From Bacteroidota bacterium (GTDB taxonomy: Bacteria; Bacteroidota; Bacteroidia; Cytophagales; UBA9547), in the NCBI GenBank assembly GCA_004293915.1, contig RDZG01000077.1, positions 1 to 34,774 on the forward strand: a DNA stretch of 34,774 nt, written 5' to 3'. The position numbers and the translations under genes are program-made. The first letter of the stretch is position 1. Every line of letters starts with the position of its first letter. The notes under the pieces were generated by a model, which had not been told where the DNA came from, did not search any database, and saw only the letters and a list, made by a program, of their open reading frames with translations. This document shows positions 16,582-25,200 of this stretch, one piece after another.

Positions 16582-18606
16582 TCATTTATCATCAAGCAAT
16601 TTTTTAAGTGCCAACCATTCGTCTCTCAATCGTGCAGCTTGGATAAATTCCATGTCTTTGGCTGCATTTTCCATTTCTTTTTTGGTTTTATTGGCTAGTT
16701 TTTCGAGTTCTTTTTTACCCATATACTGCACAATTGGGTCGGCAGCAATATTTGCAGCCACTTCTTCTGTGGAGTAATAATTTTTTGCATCTCGTTTAGA
16801 ATCAGCTGCTTGCGTTTGAGCCATCACGGCATCTTTCGATTTGATAATGGTTTTTGGTGTGATATTATGAACACGATTGTATTCGATTTGAACGGCTCTT
16901 CTTCTATTCGTTTCGTCAATTGCCAGCTGCATGGAGTTAGTAACTTTATCGGCATACATGATTACTCTGCCATTTTCGTTTCGGGCTGCCCTACCAATGG
17001 TTTGTATGAGCGAACGAACATTTCTCAAAAAACCTTCTTTGTCGGCATCCATGATACTAACTAGCTCAACTTCAGGCAAATCTAAGCCTTCACGCAATAA
17101 ATTTACACCCACTAAAACATCAAAGATACCTAACCGCAATTCTCTCAAAATCTCAACTCTATCCAAAGTTTTTACTTCCGAATGAATATATCGGGTATTT
17201 ATTCCAGCATTCATCAAATATTTTGAAAGTTCTTCTGCCATACGTTTTGTGAGTGTAGTAATCAAAACTCTTCCGCCATTTTTGATGGTTTTTTCGGCTT
17301 CGTTCATCAAATCTGGAATCTGATTTTGACTTGTTCTAACTTCAATTTCTGGGTCTAAAAGCCCAGTCGGACGAATAACTTGCTCCACAACAACACCTCC
17401 TGTTTTTTGTAATTCATAATCGGCAGGTGTGGCACTTACATATATAGTTTGGTTTTGCATTCCCTCAAACTCGTTGAAAGTGAGCGGTCTATTGTCCATT
17501 GCCGAAGGCAAACGAAATCCATAATCGACTAAATTTACTTTTCGAGAGCGATCGCCACCCCACATGGCTCTGATTTGTGAAACTGTTACATGGCTTTCGT
17601 CTATCACAAACAAAAAATCGTCAGGAAAATAATCAATCAAACAAAATGGACGTTGCCCCGTTTGGCGTCTATCAAAATATTTAGAATAATTTTCGATTCC
17701 CGAACAATAACCTAATTCGTTCATCATTTCTAAATCAAATTCGGTGCGTTCTCTCAATCTTTTGGCTTCGACAAATCGCATTTGATCTTCAAAAAACTTG
17801 GTTTGTAAGACCAAATCCGTTCTGATTTCGTTCATTGCCGTATGCAAAGCTTCCTTTCCTGTTACAAACAAATTAGCTGGAAAAATGCTAATCATTGGCT
17901 CATCGGCATGTTTTTTGCCCGAAACAGGGTCGATACGTTGAATGGCTTCTACCTCATCGCCAAAAAAAACTACACGATATGCAAAATCGGCATAAGCAGG
18001 AAAAATATCGACTGTATCACCTTTTACTCTAAAATTTCCGTGTTTAAATTCTGCTGTGGTTCGGCTGTATAAAATCTCAACTAAAGCATACAAAAATCGA
18101 TTTCTGCCAATGTTATCGCCAACTTGAATTTTGATAGTTAATCTGCCAAACTCTTCGGGATTTCCAATTCCATAAATACATGATACAGAAGCAATTACAA
18201 TTACATCACGCCTACCAGAAACCAAAGAAGAAGTAGCACTCAATCGCAGTTTTTCAATTTCCTCGTTAATAGCCAAATCTTTTTCGATATACGTGCCAGA
18301 CGAAGGCAAAAAAGCTTCGGGTTGGTAATAATCGTAGTAAGAAATAAAATATTCTACAGCATTTTCAGGAAAAAAATGTTTGAATTCGCCATATAGCTGT
18401 GCCGCCAAGGTTTTGTTATGGCTCAAAATCAACGTTGGACGTTGCGTTTGCACAATTAAATTGGCAATAGTAAATGTTTTCCCAGTACCCGTTGCACCAA
18501 GCAAAACCTGTCCTGTATCGCCACGATTTACACCTGCAACCAATTGTTCAATGGCTTTGGGCTGATCTCCAGTTGGTTTATATTCCGAAACAAGTTTAAA
18601 TGGCAT
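16582..18606 (-). CDS. uvrB: Excinuclease ABC subunit B
   Basis: 674 residues, standard length. Walker A GATGTGKT (37-44), the damage-probing beta-hairpin region YYDYYQPEAFLPSSGTYIEKD (about 90-110), helicase motifs DESHVT and QTIGRAARN, and a C-terminal UVR motif for UvrC/UvrA contact are all visible. It verifies lesions in nucleotide excision repair after UvrA loading and recruits UvrC. Start ATG 18604-18606 gives the conserved beginning FKLVSEYKPTGDQPKAI. It is monocistronic here. A hairpin lies in its leader at 18614-18640. Confidence 0.96.
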   Translation of the reverse strand: MPFKLVSEYKPTGDQPKAIEQLVAGVNRGDTGQVLLGATGTGKTFTIANLIVQTQRPTLILSHNKTLAAQLYGEFKHFFPENAVEYFISYYDYYQPEAFLPSSGTYIEKDLAINEEIEKLRLSATSSLVSGRRDVIVIASVSCIYGIGNPEEFGRLTIKIQVGDNIGRNRFLYALVEILYSRTTAEFKHGNFRVKGDTVDIFPAYADFAYRVVFFGDEVEAIQRIDPVSGKKHADEPMISIFPANLFVTGKEALHTAMNEIRTDLVLQTKFFEDQMRFVEAKRLRERTEFDLEMMNELGYCSGIENYSKYFDRRQTGQRPFCLIDYFPDDFLFVIDESHVTVSQIRAMWGGDRSRKVNLVDYGFRLPSAMDNRPLTFNEFEGMQNQTIYVSATPADYELQKTGGVVVEQVIRPTGLLDPEIEVRTSQNQIPDLMNEAEKTIKNGGRVLITTLTKRMAEELSKYLMNAGINTRYIHSEVKTLDRVEILRELRLGIFDVLVGVNLLREGLDLPEVELVSIMDADKEGFLRNVRSLIQTIGRAARNENGRVIMYADKVTNSMQLAIDETNRRRAVQIEYNRVHNITPKTIIKSKDAVMAQTQAADSKRDAKNYYSTEEVAANIAADPIVQYMGKKELEKLANKTKKEMENAAKDMEFIQAARLRDEWLALKKLLDDK

Positions 18607-18613
18607 GTAAAAA

Positions 18614-18640
18614 CAATTAGTCTTATAAAACTACTAATTG
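18614..18640 (-). other. Inverted repeat in the uvrB leader
   Basis: An 8-bp perfect inverted repeat, caattagt (18614-18621) and actaattg (18633-18640), with an 11-nt loop, 7 nt upstream of the uvrB ATG. It could be an operator or an mRNA hairpin near the start. I do not recognise it as a known repressor site. The rest of the gap up to 18846 contains a short palindrome, cgttaataacg (18783-18793), and no gene. Confidence 0.35.
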
Positions 18641-18846
18641 AGCGATAAAGTTAGCATAATTTTTAAAGAAATTGTAATGTCGAATATTGAAATCCAAATA
18701 CTAAATTTGAAAATGGTTTTGTAAAAGCTATTTTAATACTTTTAAATTTTGGATAGCTAAAATCTTACAATTTAATTTATGACGTTAATAACGGCATCGT
18801 TTTTTCAGATGTAACAATTTGAAGTATGATTGTGCATTGAAACAAA

Positions 18847-19320
18847 TTGAGTATGCAATATCAAAAAATATATGAAGGTAAAAATGGAGGATATGTAGAA
18901 GTAAGCACTTTAGCTGATGCAAATGATTATGAACAAAACCTACACGTAGCAAAAATATTGGCAGATTATGGAAATCAAATTGTAATCAATAGACATTACA
19001 AAAAAGGAGATCCAGAATATCGCAAAAATGCAGAATATACTATAAATGGTAATCGTTCTGATTTGAAAACACCTACAAAATTAAATTCTATTGGAAATGG
19101 TTTTAGTAAAGCTCAAAAACAAAAACTGAACGAGTTTGTTTGTCATTTACAACTAAATCATAGCTTTGAAAACATTATAGAAGGTTTAGATAAAGGGTTT
19201 ACTTATAATGATAAAATAGAAAAAGTGCTATTTATCAAAAAATATTGTTTTGAAGAAATCTCAAGACAGCATTGGATTGATTTAAAACATTTTGAAATTA
19301 TCCGAAGATTACTAAAATAA
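18847..19320 (+). CDS. Orphan nuclease-toxin-like domain (CdiA-CT/BECR-like)
   Basis: 157 residues, no signal peptide or membrane segment. The segment AEYTINGNRSDLKTPTKLNS (about 60-80) followed by a helix rich in Lys/Gln resembles the Y-x-I-N-G-...-D-L-K-T-P core of contact-dependent CdiA C-terminal tRNase domains and related phage-borne toxins of the BECR fold. Those are normally C-terminal parts of large effectors beside an immunity gene. Here the domain is free-standing and I see no immunity gene on either side. Start may be TTG 18847 or ATG 18853. The stop codon overlaps the terminator of a convergent small RNA. The family call rests on motif resemblance only. Confidence 0.55.
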   Translation: MSMQYQKIYEGKNGGYVEVSTLADANDYEQNLHVAKILADYGNQIVINRHYKKGDPEYRKNAEYTINGNRSDLKTPTKLNSIGNGFSKAQKQKLNEFVCHLQLNHSFENIIEGLDKGFTYNDKIEKVLFIKKYCFEEISRQHWIDLKHFEIIRRLLK

Positions 19321-19375
19321 AAAATGCCTACACACAGGGAACGAATCCTTCTCTGGTAGGCGAGGCCGAAAGACC
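19318..19375 (-). ncRNA. Candidate two-hairpin small RNA with own promoter and terminator
   Basis: Read on the minus strand, the RNA begins about 19375 with a hairpin GGUC-UUUC-GGCC (19364-19375) closed with one G-U pair. A longer imperfect hairpin follows: outer stem 19326-19331/19356-19361 (gcctac/gtaggc), then inner CAG/CUG and GGA/UCC pairs and loop UUCGU. A run of six U (19319-19324) ends it like an intrinsic terminator. The G-U pair becomes a C-A mismatch on the other strand, which supports the minus orientation. A -7 box lies 5 nt upstream. Length is about 58 nt, with no coding potential. Flavo-1, a Bacteroidota RNA motif, is the family I would test first; I cannot confirm it. Confidence 0.6.
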
Positions 19376-19379
19376 AATA

Positions 19380-19387
19380 CAAAGGTA
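19380..19387 (-). promoter_or_regulatory. -7 element of the small RNA
   Basis: Minus-strand TACCTTTG followed by T, a full match to TAnnTTTG, ending 5 nt before the predicted RNA start. A -33 TTTG is not found at 19-21 nt. The remaining intergenic stretch 19388-19644 shows nothing else. Confidence 0.5.
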
Positions 19388-19644
19388 CATATATTTTTGA
19401 ATAAATTTTGGTTTTATGTCAAAAAAATGTATTGTGAAATATAAAGGATGTAAATAGCCAAGTTTTTTGTAATTTATAAGCATTCTCAAAAGATTTTTTC
19501 ATTAAAGATAAACATCAAATTTGTAATTTTAAATCCTCTAAGTATGCCACAAAGTTTAAAAGAAAATCTTTGCAGATAAAAAATTCTAAAAGCATATTAA
19601 TCAGAAAGATATTTTGGCATAATGAATATTTACTAAACTTTATT

Positions 19645-19652
19645 TACCTTTG
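19645..19652 (+). promoter_or_regulatory. Putative -7 element of the PorP/SprF-like gene
   Basis: TACCTTTG matches the Bacteroidota -7 consensus. Predicted transcription start is near 19658, giving a leader of about 60 nt before the TTG at 19718. The nearest upstream TTTG is too far for a canonical -33. Confidence 0.5.
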
Positions 19653-19717
19653 AAAATATATAGCAAATACAATTTTAAATTTATATTTCGTTATATTGTT
19701 TTTAGTAAAAATTTATT

Positions 19718-20710
19718 TTGAAGATTCGTTTAAAATTAAAATTTGTATTTTTTTTATTAGTTGGTTTGGGAGCAAATTTATTTGCTCAAGATCCGCAACT
19801 TACCCAATTTTATGCTGCTCCGGTGTATCTTAATCCTGCTTTTGCGGGTGCAACACCTTGTTGGCGATTGGGTGCAACTCATCGAAACCAATGGTTTTTG
19901 AGCGATAGAGCTTATGCAACCTATATGGTTTCGGCAGATAAAAACATCAGAAGAATTGGTGCTGGTTTGGGTGGTTATATTTTGCACGATACACCAGGTG
20001 CTGGTGGATACAATACCTTTGAATTTGCCATTGCATTTGCCAAACAAATAAAAATTAGGCAAGATTTGCAACTTCGTATCGGAATTCAACCTTCGTATCA
20101 TCTCAAATATTTATCGGCAGCAAATTATATTTATGGCACTCAACTAACAAATCTAAATGGTTTTGTGGGTGGACCAGCCGATGCACCTCAAGTTGCGAGT
20201 TACAATTTTTTCGATTTATCAACAGGTGGGTTGCTTTATTCTCGTTCGTTTTGGATTGGTTTGGGTATTCATCATGTATTACGAAATCCATTTATAACAC
20301 CTTACACATTGCAATATGTGCCAATGAAAATTTCGCTTCATGGTGGCAAAAAGTTTGAATTAAATGATGATGCTGGCTCTACTTTAACCCCCGCATTTCA
20401 GCTCAAAAATCAAGGTACAGCCTTGCAATTAGATTTGGGAGCCTATTGGGAAAGAAATCATTTGGTTTTGGGAGCTTGGTATAGAGGCATTCCGTTTATA
20501 ACAGGCAAAGGATTAAATTCTGATGCATTAGCTTTTTTGATTGGCTACAAAAAATACGATTTTAAGTTATGTTACAGCTATGATTTGCCACTTTCACGAA
20601 TGATATACTCGTATGGAACACACGAAATTTCGTTAATATTTGAGTTTTGTAAACCTGGAAAAGAAAAACCTCCAAGAAATATTCAGCAATTGCCTTGTCC
20701 TGTATTTTAA
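19718..20710 (+). CDS. PorP/SprF-family type IX secretion membrane protein
   Basis: 330 residues. The signal peptide ends LGANLFAQ. The mature protein opens DPQLTQFYAAPVYLNPAFAG, the hallmark of the PorP/SprF family. The rest is a predicted outer-membrane beta-barrel of alternating strands (SLHGGKKFEL, LGAYWERNHLVLGAWYRG, ending EISLIFEF). Family members attach T9SS cargo such as SprB or PorE to the cell surface; each genome carries many paralogs, so I do not name this the core PorP. The start is TTG 19718-19720, since the first internal ATG would remove the signal peptide. The HAD gene follows after 18 nt. Confidence 0.88.
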   Translation: MKIRLKLKFVFFLLVGLGANLFAQDPQLTQFYAAPVYLNPAFAGATPCWRLGATHRNQWFLSDRAYATYMVSADKNIRRIGAGLGGYILHDTPGAGGYNTFEFAIAFAKQIKIRQDLQLRIGIQPSYHLKYLSAANYIYGTQLTNLNGFVGGPADAPQVASYNFFDLSTGGLLYSRSFWIGLGIHHVLRNPFITPYTLQYVPMKISLHGGKKFELNDDAGSTLTPAFQLKNQGTALQLDLGAYWERNHLVLGAWYRGIPFITGKGLNSDALAFLIGYKKYDFKLCYSYDLPLSRMIYSYGTHEISLIFEFCKPGKEKPPRNIQQLPCPVF

Positions 20711-20728
20711 TCTTTTAATCTTACTATT

Positions 20729-21382
20729 TTGTTTGCCGTTTTATTCGATATGGATGGAGTTATTATTGATAGCAATCCATTTCACAAAAAAGCTTTAGAT
20801 ATTTTTTTATCCAAATATAACATTCAACTATCTGAAAATGAACGCAAAACAAAACTTTATGGCAGAGCCAATAAAGACTGGATAAATGAAGTGTTTGGCG
20901 GAAATCTTACAGATGCCGAAGTTCAAAAACTTGGCGATGAAAAAGAAATGTATTGGCGAGAAGTTTATAAAAATGATATAAAACCTGTAAAAGGCTTGGT
21001 TTATTTTTTGAATAAATTAAAAGAAAAACAAATTCAGTTTGCTATTGGCACTTCTGCCCCATTTGAAAATGTGGAGTTCACGCTAAAAAACTGTAATTTG
21101 TATTCTTATTTTGATGTGATTTTAGACCAAAGACACGTAAATAAAGGAAAACCCAATCCTGAAATTTATATTAATTGTGCCAAAAAACTTGGTATTTTAC
21201 CTCAACATTGTGTTGTAATCGAAGATTCCATTGCAGGCGTGCAAGCAGGATTGGCGGCAGGTTGCAAAGTAATTGGAATCACAACAACACATCCAGCAAA
21301 CGAACTTTTAGGAATTCATAAATCAATTACCGATTTTGACGAACTTCAAATTAGTGATTTAGAAAATTTGATTTTGGATTAA
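20729..21382 (+). CDS. HAD-family hydrolase, beta-phosphoglucomutase-like
   Basis: 217 residues. HAD motif I is D7-M-D9-G (LFDMDGVIIDS), motif II lies near GTSAP, the motif III lysine is in NKGKPNPEIY, and motif IV is VIEDSIAGVQAG. A helical cap of subfamily IA lies between motifs I and II. These enzymes act on phosphosugars or similar phosphate esters (beta-phosphoglucomutase, phosphoglycolate phosphatase); substrate is not deducible. The start is TTG 20729-20731; starting at the next ATG would delete the nucleophile region. Probably co-transcribed with the PorP-like gene. Confidence 0.85.
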   Translation: MFAVLFDMDGVIIDSNPFHKKALDIFLSKYNIQLSENERKTKLYGRANKDWINEVFGGNLTDAEVQKLGDEKEMYWREVYKNDIKPVKGLVYFLNKLKEKQIQFAIGTSAPFENVEFTLKNCNLYSYFDVILDQRHVNKGKPNPEIYINCAKKLGILPQHCVVIEDSIAGVQAGLAAGCKVIGITTTHPANELLGIHKSITDFDELQISDLENLILD

Positions 21383-21396
21383 AAATGCAAAAAATA

Positions 21397-21428
21397 TTTG
21401 GTAAAACTATGGCAAAACACTAATATTG
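21397..21428 (+). promoter_or_regulatory. Promoter of the tRNA gene
   Basis: TTTG (21397-21400), a 20-nt spacer and TAATATTG (21421-21428) fit the -33/-7 pattern of Bacteroidota with one mismatch in the -7 box. The tRNA begins 20 nt downstream. Confidence 0.55.
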
Positions 21429-21448
21429 CAATCCGTTTGAAAAAACGA

Positions 21449-21522
21449 GGGCCTTTAGCTCATTCGGTTAGAGCATCTGACTCATAATCAGGGGGTGCTA
21501 GGTTCGATTCCTAGAAGGCCCA
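21449..21522 (+). tRNA. tRNA with anticodon CAT (Met elongator or Ile2)
   Basis: A 74-nt cloverleaf. The acceptor stem GGGCCTT/AAGGCCC pairs fully; D-stem GCTC/GAGC; anticodon stem TCTGA/TCAGG with loop CTCATAA (anticodon CAT); T-arm CTAGG-TTCGATT-CCTAG; discriminator A. CCA is not encoded. The 5' end is not the mismatched type of an initiator tRNA, so it is either elongator Met or the Ile2 tRNA that TilS modifies to lysidine. Sequence alone does not settle which. Confidence 0.95.
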
Positions 21523-21523
21523 C

Positions 21524-21561
21524 AAAAAAAGCACTTAGAAAAACTTTCTAAGTGCTTTTTT
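21524..21561. terminator. Bidirectional intrinsic terminator
   Basis: A perfect 12-bp stem, agcacttagaaa (21530-21541) and its complement (21545-21556), with a 3-nt loop, flanked by A-run 21524-21529 and T-run 21557-21561. It works in both directions, ending the tRNA transcript and the convergent gene at 21580. Confidence 0.85.
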
Positions 21562-21579
21562 ATTTTTTGAAATTGTAGA

Positions 21580-22152
21580 TTAATTGTCTTTTTTCTTTCC
21601 TTTATTTTTTGATTTATCTTTTCCATTATCGTCCGAATCGTTGTCATTTGATTTTTTATCTTTACCACGATTTTCGCCACCTTTGTTATTTTCTTTATCT
21701 GAATCATCGTCATCATCATCATCCGAATCGTTGTCGTCTGATTTTTTGTCTTTATTGCGATTTCCACCGGCTTGGTTTCCTTTTTTCTCTTTTCCTTTTT
21801 GTTTCATTTCAGAGCGTTTTGCCATCCATTTATCATATTGTTCTGGAGTAAAAATGGTTTTTACATTGGCAGCAAAATCTTCTTTGCTTGCTTTAAAATT
21901 TGCACCCATTCCTTTTCTTTCTTTTCCTTTTAAAGAATCTTTCATGGTTTTCATTTTATTGATTTGAGCTAATTTCAAATCATAAAATTTTTGTTTTTGA
22001 TCATCGGTCAATCCAAGATATTCTTGCCATTTTGTAGCCGCTTTTTGAGCTTTTTCCTCAGGAGATTTTTTTGATTTTTCATTATTTTTTTGAGCAAATA
22101 ATGCTGATGCACTTATGGCAAGTGCAGCAAAAATTAAGGTTATCTTTTTCAT
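21580..22152 (-). CDS. Secreted CpxP/Spy-like protein with charged repetitive tail
   Basis: 190 residues. A signal peptide (KKITLIFAALAISASALFAQ) is followed by a helical region (about 28-120) with two copies of a CpxP/Spy-type L-T-x-x-Q-like feature (GLTDDQKQKFYDL and FTPEQYDKW). The last ~70 residues are an extreme Lys/Asp/Asn/Gly low-complexity tail that repeats the unit NR(N/G)KDKKS(D/N)DNDSDD twice with a run of Asp. Spy/CpxP family members are periplasmic chaperones or stress regulators; the tail could bind cations or be a spacer. Function is inferred from resemblance. An 8-bp inverted repeat lies in its leader. Confidence 0.68.
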   Translation of the reverse strand: MKKITLIFAALAISASALFAQKNNEKSKKSPEEKAQKAATKWQEYLGLTDDQKQKFYDLKLAQINKMKTMKDSLKGKERKGMGANFKASKEDFAANVKTIFTPEQYDKWMAKRSEMKQKGKEKKGNQAGGNRNKDKKSDDNDSDDDDDDDSDKENNKGGENRGKDKKSNDNDSDDNGKDKSKNKGKKKDN

Positions 22153-22164
22153 TTTTTTTAATAA

Positions 22165-22186
22165 TTCACTTAAATCCCTAAGTGAA
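22165..22186 (-). promoter_or_regulatory. Inverted repeat upstream of the CpxP/Spy-like gene
   Basis: ttcactta (22165-22172) and taagtgaa (22179-22186) form a perfect 8-bp inverted repeat with a 6-nt centre, 12 nt before the ATG at 22152. It could be an operator for a dimeric regulator or an mRNA hairpin; it also lies between ileS and the gene and has no T-run, so it is a poor terminator. Confidence 0.4.
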
Positions 22187-22266
22187 ATAGTTTAATTTTA
22201 GGTTGCTGCTTGTTGGATTTCAAACAGGTTTTTATTAGACAAATAAATTTTATAAAAGTTTAATGT

Positions 22267-25200
22267 TTATTTTTTTATTTCTACATTCATTTCAAAATCT
22301 TCCATTTCGAACAAACTTGGATTTGATAATGCAGGAATAAAATCAAATGCAATGGCTTGTGTTTCCGAACAAATATATTCAATATTTGTTTTTAGTGCCG
22401 AATCAATTAAAGCATCTTTATTTTCTACTACTATTTTTATTTTATCTGTAACATCAAAACCATTGTCTTTGCGATAGTTTTGCACACGGTTTACAAAATC
22501 ACGAGCAATTCCCTCTTTTTTTAATTCTTCGGTAACAGTTACATCTAATGCTACAGTGATTTCGCCTTCTGTAGCTACTTTCCAGCCTGGAATATCTTCA
22601 GTAGAAATCAATAAATCGGCTTTGGAAATTGATATAAGTGTATCTCCAACTGAAAACTCTAGTGGATTCCCTTTCTCAATATTTGCAATTTCGTTTTGAT
22701 GCAAAGCAGCAATATTAGCTCCAATTTCTTTTAAGAATTTGCCATATGTTTTTCCCAAAGTTTGAAAATTTGGTTTTACTTTTTTGGTTACAATTCCAGT
22801 AGTGTCTTCAATAAATTCAATATTTTTGATGTTAACTTCTGTTTTTATCAAATCTGAAACCGCCAATATTTGTGCTTTTGTTTTTGGTTGCAGAACCGGA
22901 ATCATGATTTTGTTGAGTGGCAAACGAACTCTCAAATTATTGTTTTTACGAATCGAATGAACCAATGTTGTAACGGTTTGAGCCATTGCCATTCGTTCTT
23001 CTAACTCGTTATTTATCAATAATTTATCAGATTTTGGAAATGCAGAAAGATGTACTGAATTAGTATTATTTTTCGTTAAATTTTGATATAGTTCTTCGGT
23101 ATAAAACGGAGCAATTGGTGCAGCAAGTTTTACAATGGTTTCTAAACAAGTATATAAAGTTGTATAAGCGGCACGTTTGTCGTCATTTAATTTAGCCAAC
23201 CAAAAACGTTTTCGATTTAAACGAACATACCAATTACTCATATCATCACACACAAAATCTGTTAAAGCACGAGCAGCTTTAGTTGGTTCATATTCATCGT
23301 AAGCTTTTGTAACTTCTGCAATTAATGAATTAAGTTTTGACAATATCCACTTATCGGCTTCTGTAAGGTTTTTTGAATCATTTAATAGATTAATATCAGG
23401 CACAAACGAATCGAGATTTGCGTAAAGAGCAAAGAAATTATAGGTATTGTGTAAGGTGCCAAAAAACTTACGTTGTGTTTCGGCAATGCCATCCAAATCG
23501 AATTTGAGATTGTCCCAAGGATTAGAATTTGCAATCATATACCAGCGTGTGGCATCGGGACCATATTTTTCTAATGTCGTAAACGGATTTATCACATTTC
23601 CTTTACGTTTCGACATTTTTTCTCCGTTTTTATCAAGAACCAAACCCGTAGAAACTACATTTTTGAATGCAATGCCTGTAAATGTTTTTGGGTCAATGTC
23701 ATTGAGCATAACCGCCAACGCATGCAAAGTAAAAAACCATCCACGAGTTTGGTCTACTCCTTCGGAAATAAAATCGGCTGGATAAACTCCGTTCAATGAG
23801 TTTTGAGAAAATGGATAGTTCCATTGTGCATAAGGCATAGCACCTGAATCGAACCAAACATCAATTAAATCTGTTTGGCGAATCATTTTTTGCCCACGAA
23901 TATCTACTAAGAAAATTTCATCTACGAATGGTCGATGCAAATCTTTTAATTCTGTAATTTGTTGTAAACCAAGTGTTTGATTTGCTTTTTCTAGTTCTGA
24001 TTTCAATTCGGCTATCGAACCAATACATTTCATTTCTTTTCCATCTTCGCTTACCCAAATTGGCAATGGAGTGCCCCAATAGCGTGAACGAGAAAGATTC
24101 CAATCTACTAAATTTTCGAGCCAATTTCCAAATCTTCCCGTACCAGTACTTTCGGGTTTCCAGTTTATAGTTTTGTTAAAATCAACCATTTTATCTTTCA
24201 AAGCGGTAGTTTTTATAAACCAGCTTTCGAGTGGATAATATAAAATAGGCTTATCGGTTCGCCAACAATGTGGATAGCTATGTTCGTATTTTTCGACTTT
24301 AAATGCTTTGTTTTCTGTTTTTAATTTGATAGAAATCAATACATCTGTCGATTTGTATGCTGGATTGGATTCGTCTTGATTGTCGTAATTTTTCACAAAC
24401 ATTCCGCCAAATTCAGGGAATTGAGCAATAAATTTACCTTGCTTATCAACTAATGGTAGTTCTTTTGCTTCAGCATCTGTAATCGTAATGGCTGGTATAT
24501 TTGCCAACTTTGCCACACGATAATCATCAGCACCAAAAGTTGGGGCAATATGAACCACTCCAGTTCCATCTTCAGTACTCACAAAATCACCTGTAATAAT
24601 GCGAAAAGCACCTGATTTTCTCCATTCGTTTTCAGAACGCAATCCATTTTCAGAAGTTTGTTGGCTTGGCATCAATTGCTCGTATTCGATTCCAATTAAA
24701 TCTTTTCCTGTGTACTCTTCTAAAAGTTGAAAAGGAATAACTTTGTCGCCAGCATTATAACTTTCGAGCGGAATTTCGGCAGATTTAGCATGAAAATATT
24801 TTGAAACTAAGTCTTTCGCCATCACAATCACTACTGGTTTGAAAGTGTATGGATTAAATGTTTTTATTTTTATATATGTGATTTTTTCGCCAACAGCCAA
24901 AGCCGAATTTGAGGGCAATGTCCAAGGTGTGGTTGTCCATGCCAACACATACACATCGTTCCAATTTATGTTTGTTTCCGTTTCAGTTACTTCTGGGTCG
25001 TTTATAGATTTCAGCAATTCTCTGTGCGAAAATGGTTTAGCCGAACCACCCAAATTGGCAAACAATTTTTCAGATTTTTGATTTCTAATTACCTTAAATT
25101 GTGCTACAATAGAAGTATCTTTTACATCTTTATAACAACCAGGTTGGTTCAATTCATGTGAACTCAAACCCGTGCCTGCGGCTGGAGAATAAGGCTGAAT

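Noticed and set aside
19321-19365. Plus-strand terminator for the orphan toxin gene
   Set aside because: The hairpin is followed on the plus strand by GC-rich sequence without a T-run, and base pairing is better on the minus strand.
21498-21967. Additional genes in the charged tail region of the CpxP/Spy-like gene, on both strands
   Set aside because: The Asp/Lys/Asn repeats keep several frames open; the encoded proteins are monotonous and one overlaps the tRNA and terminator.
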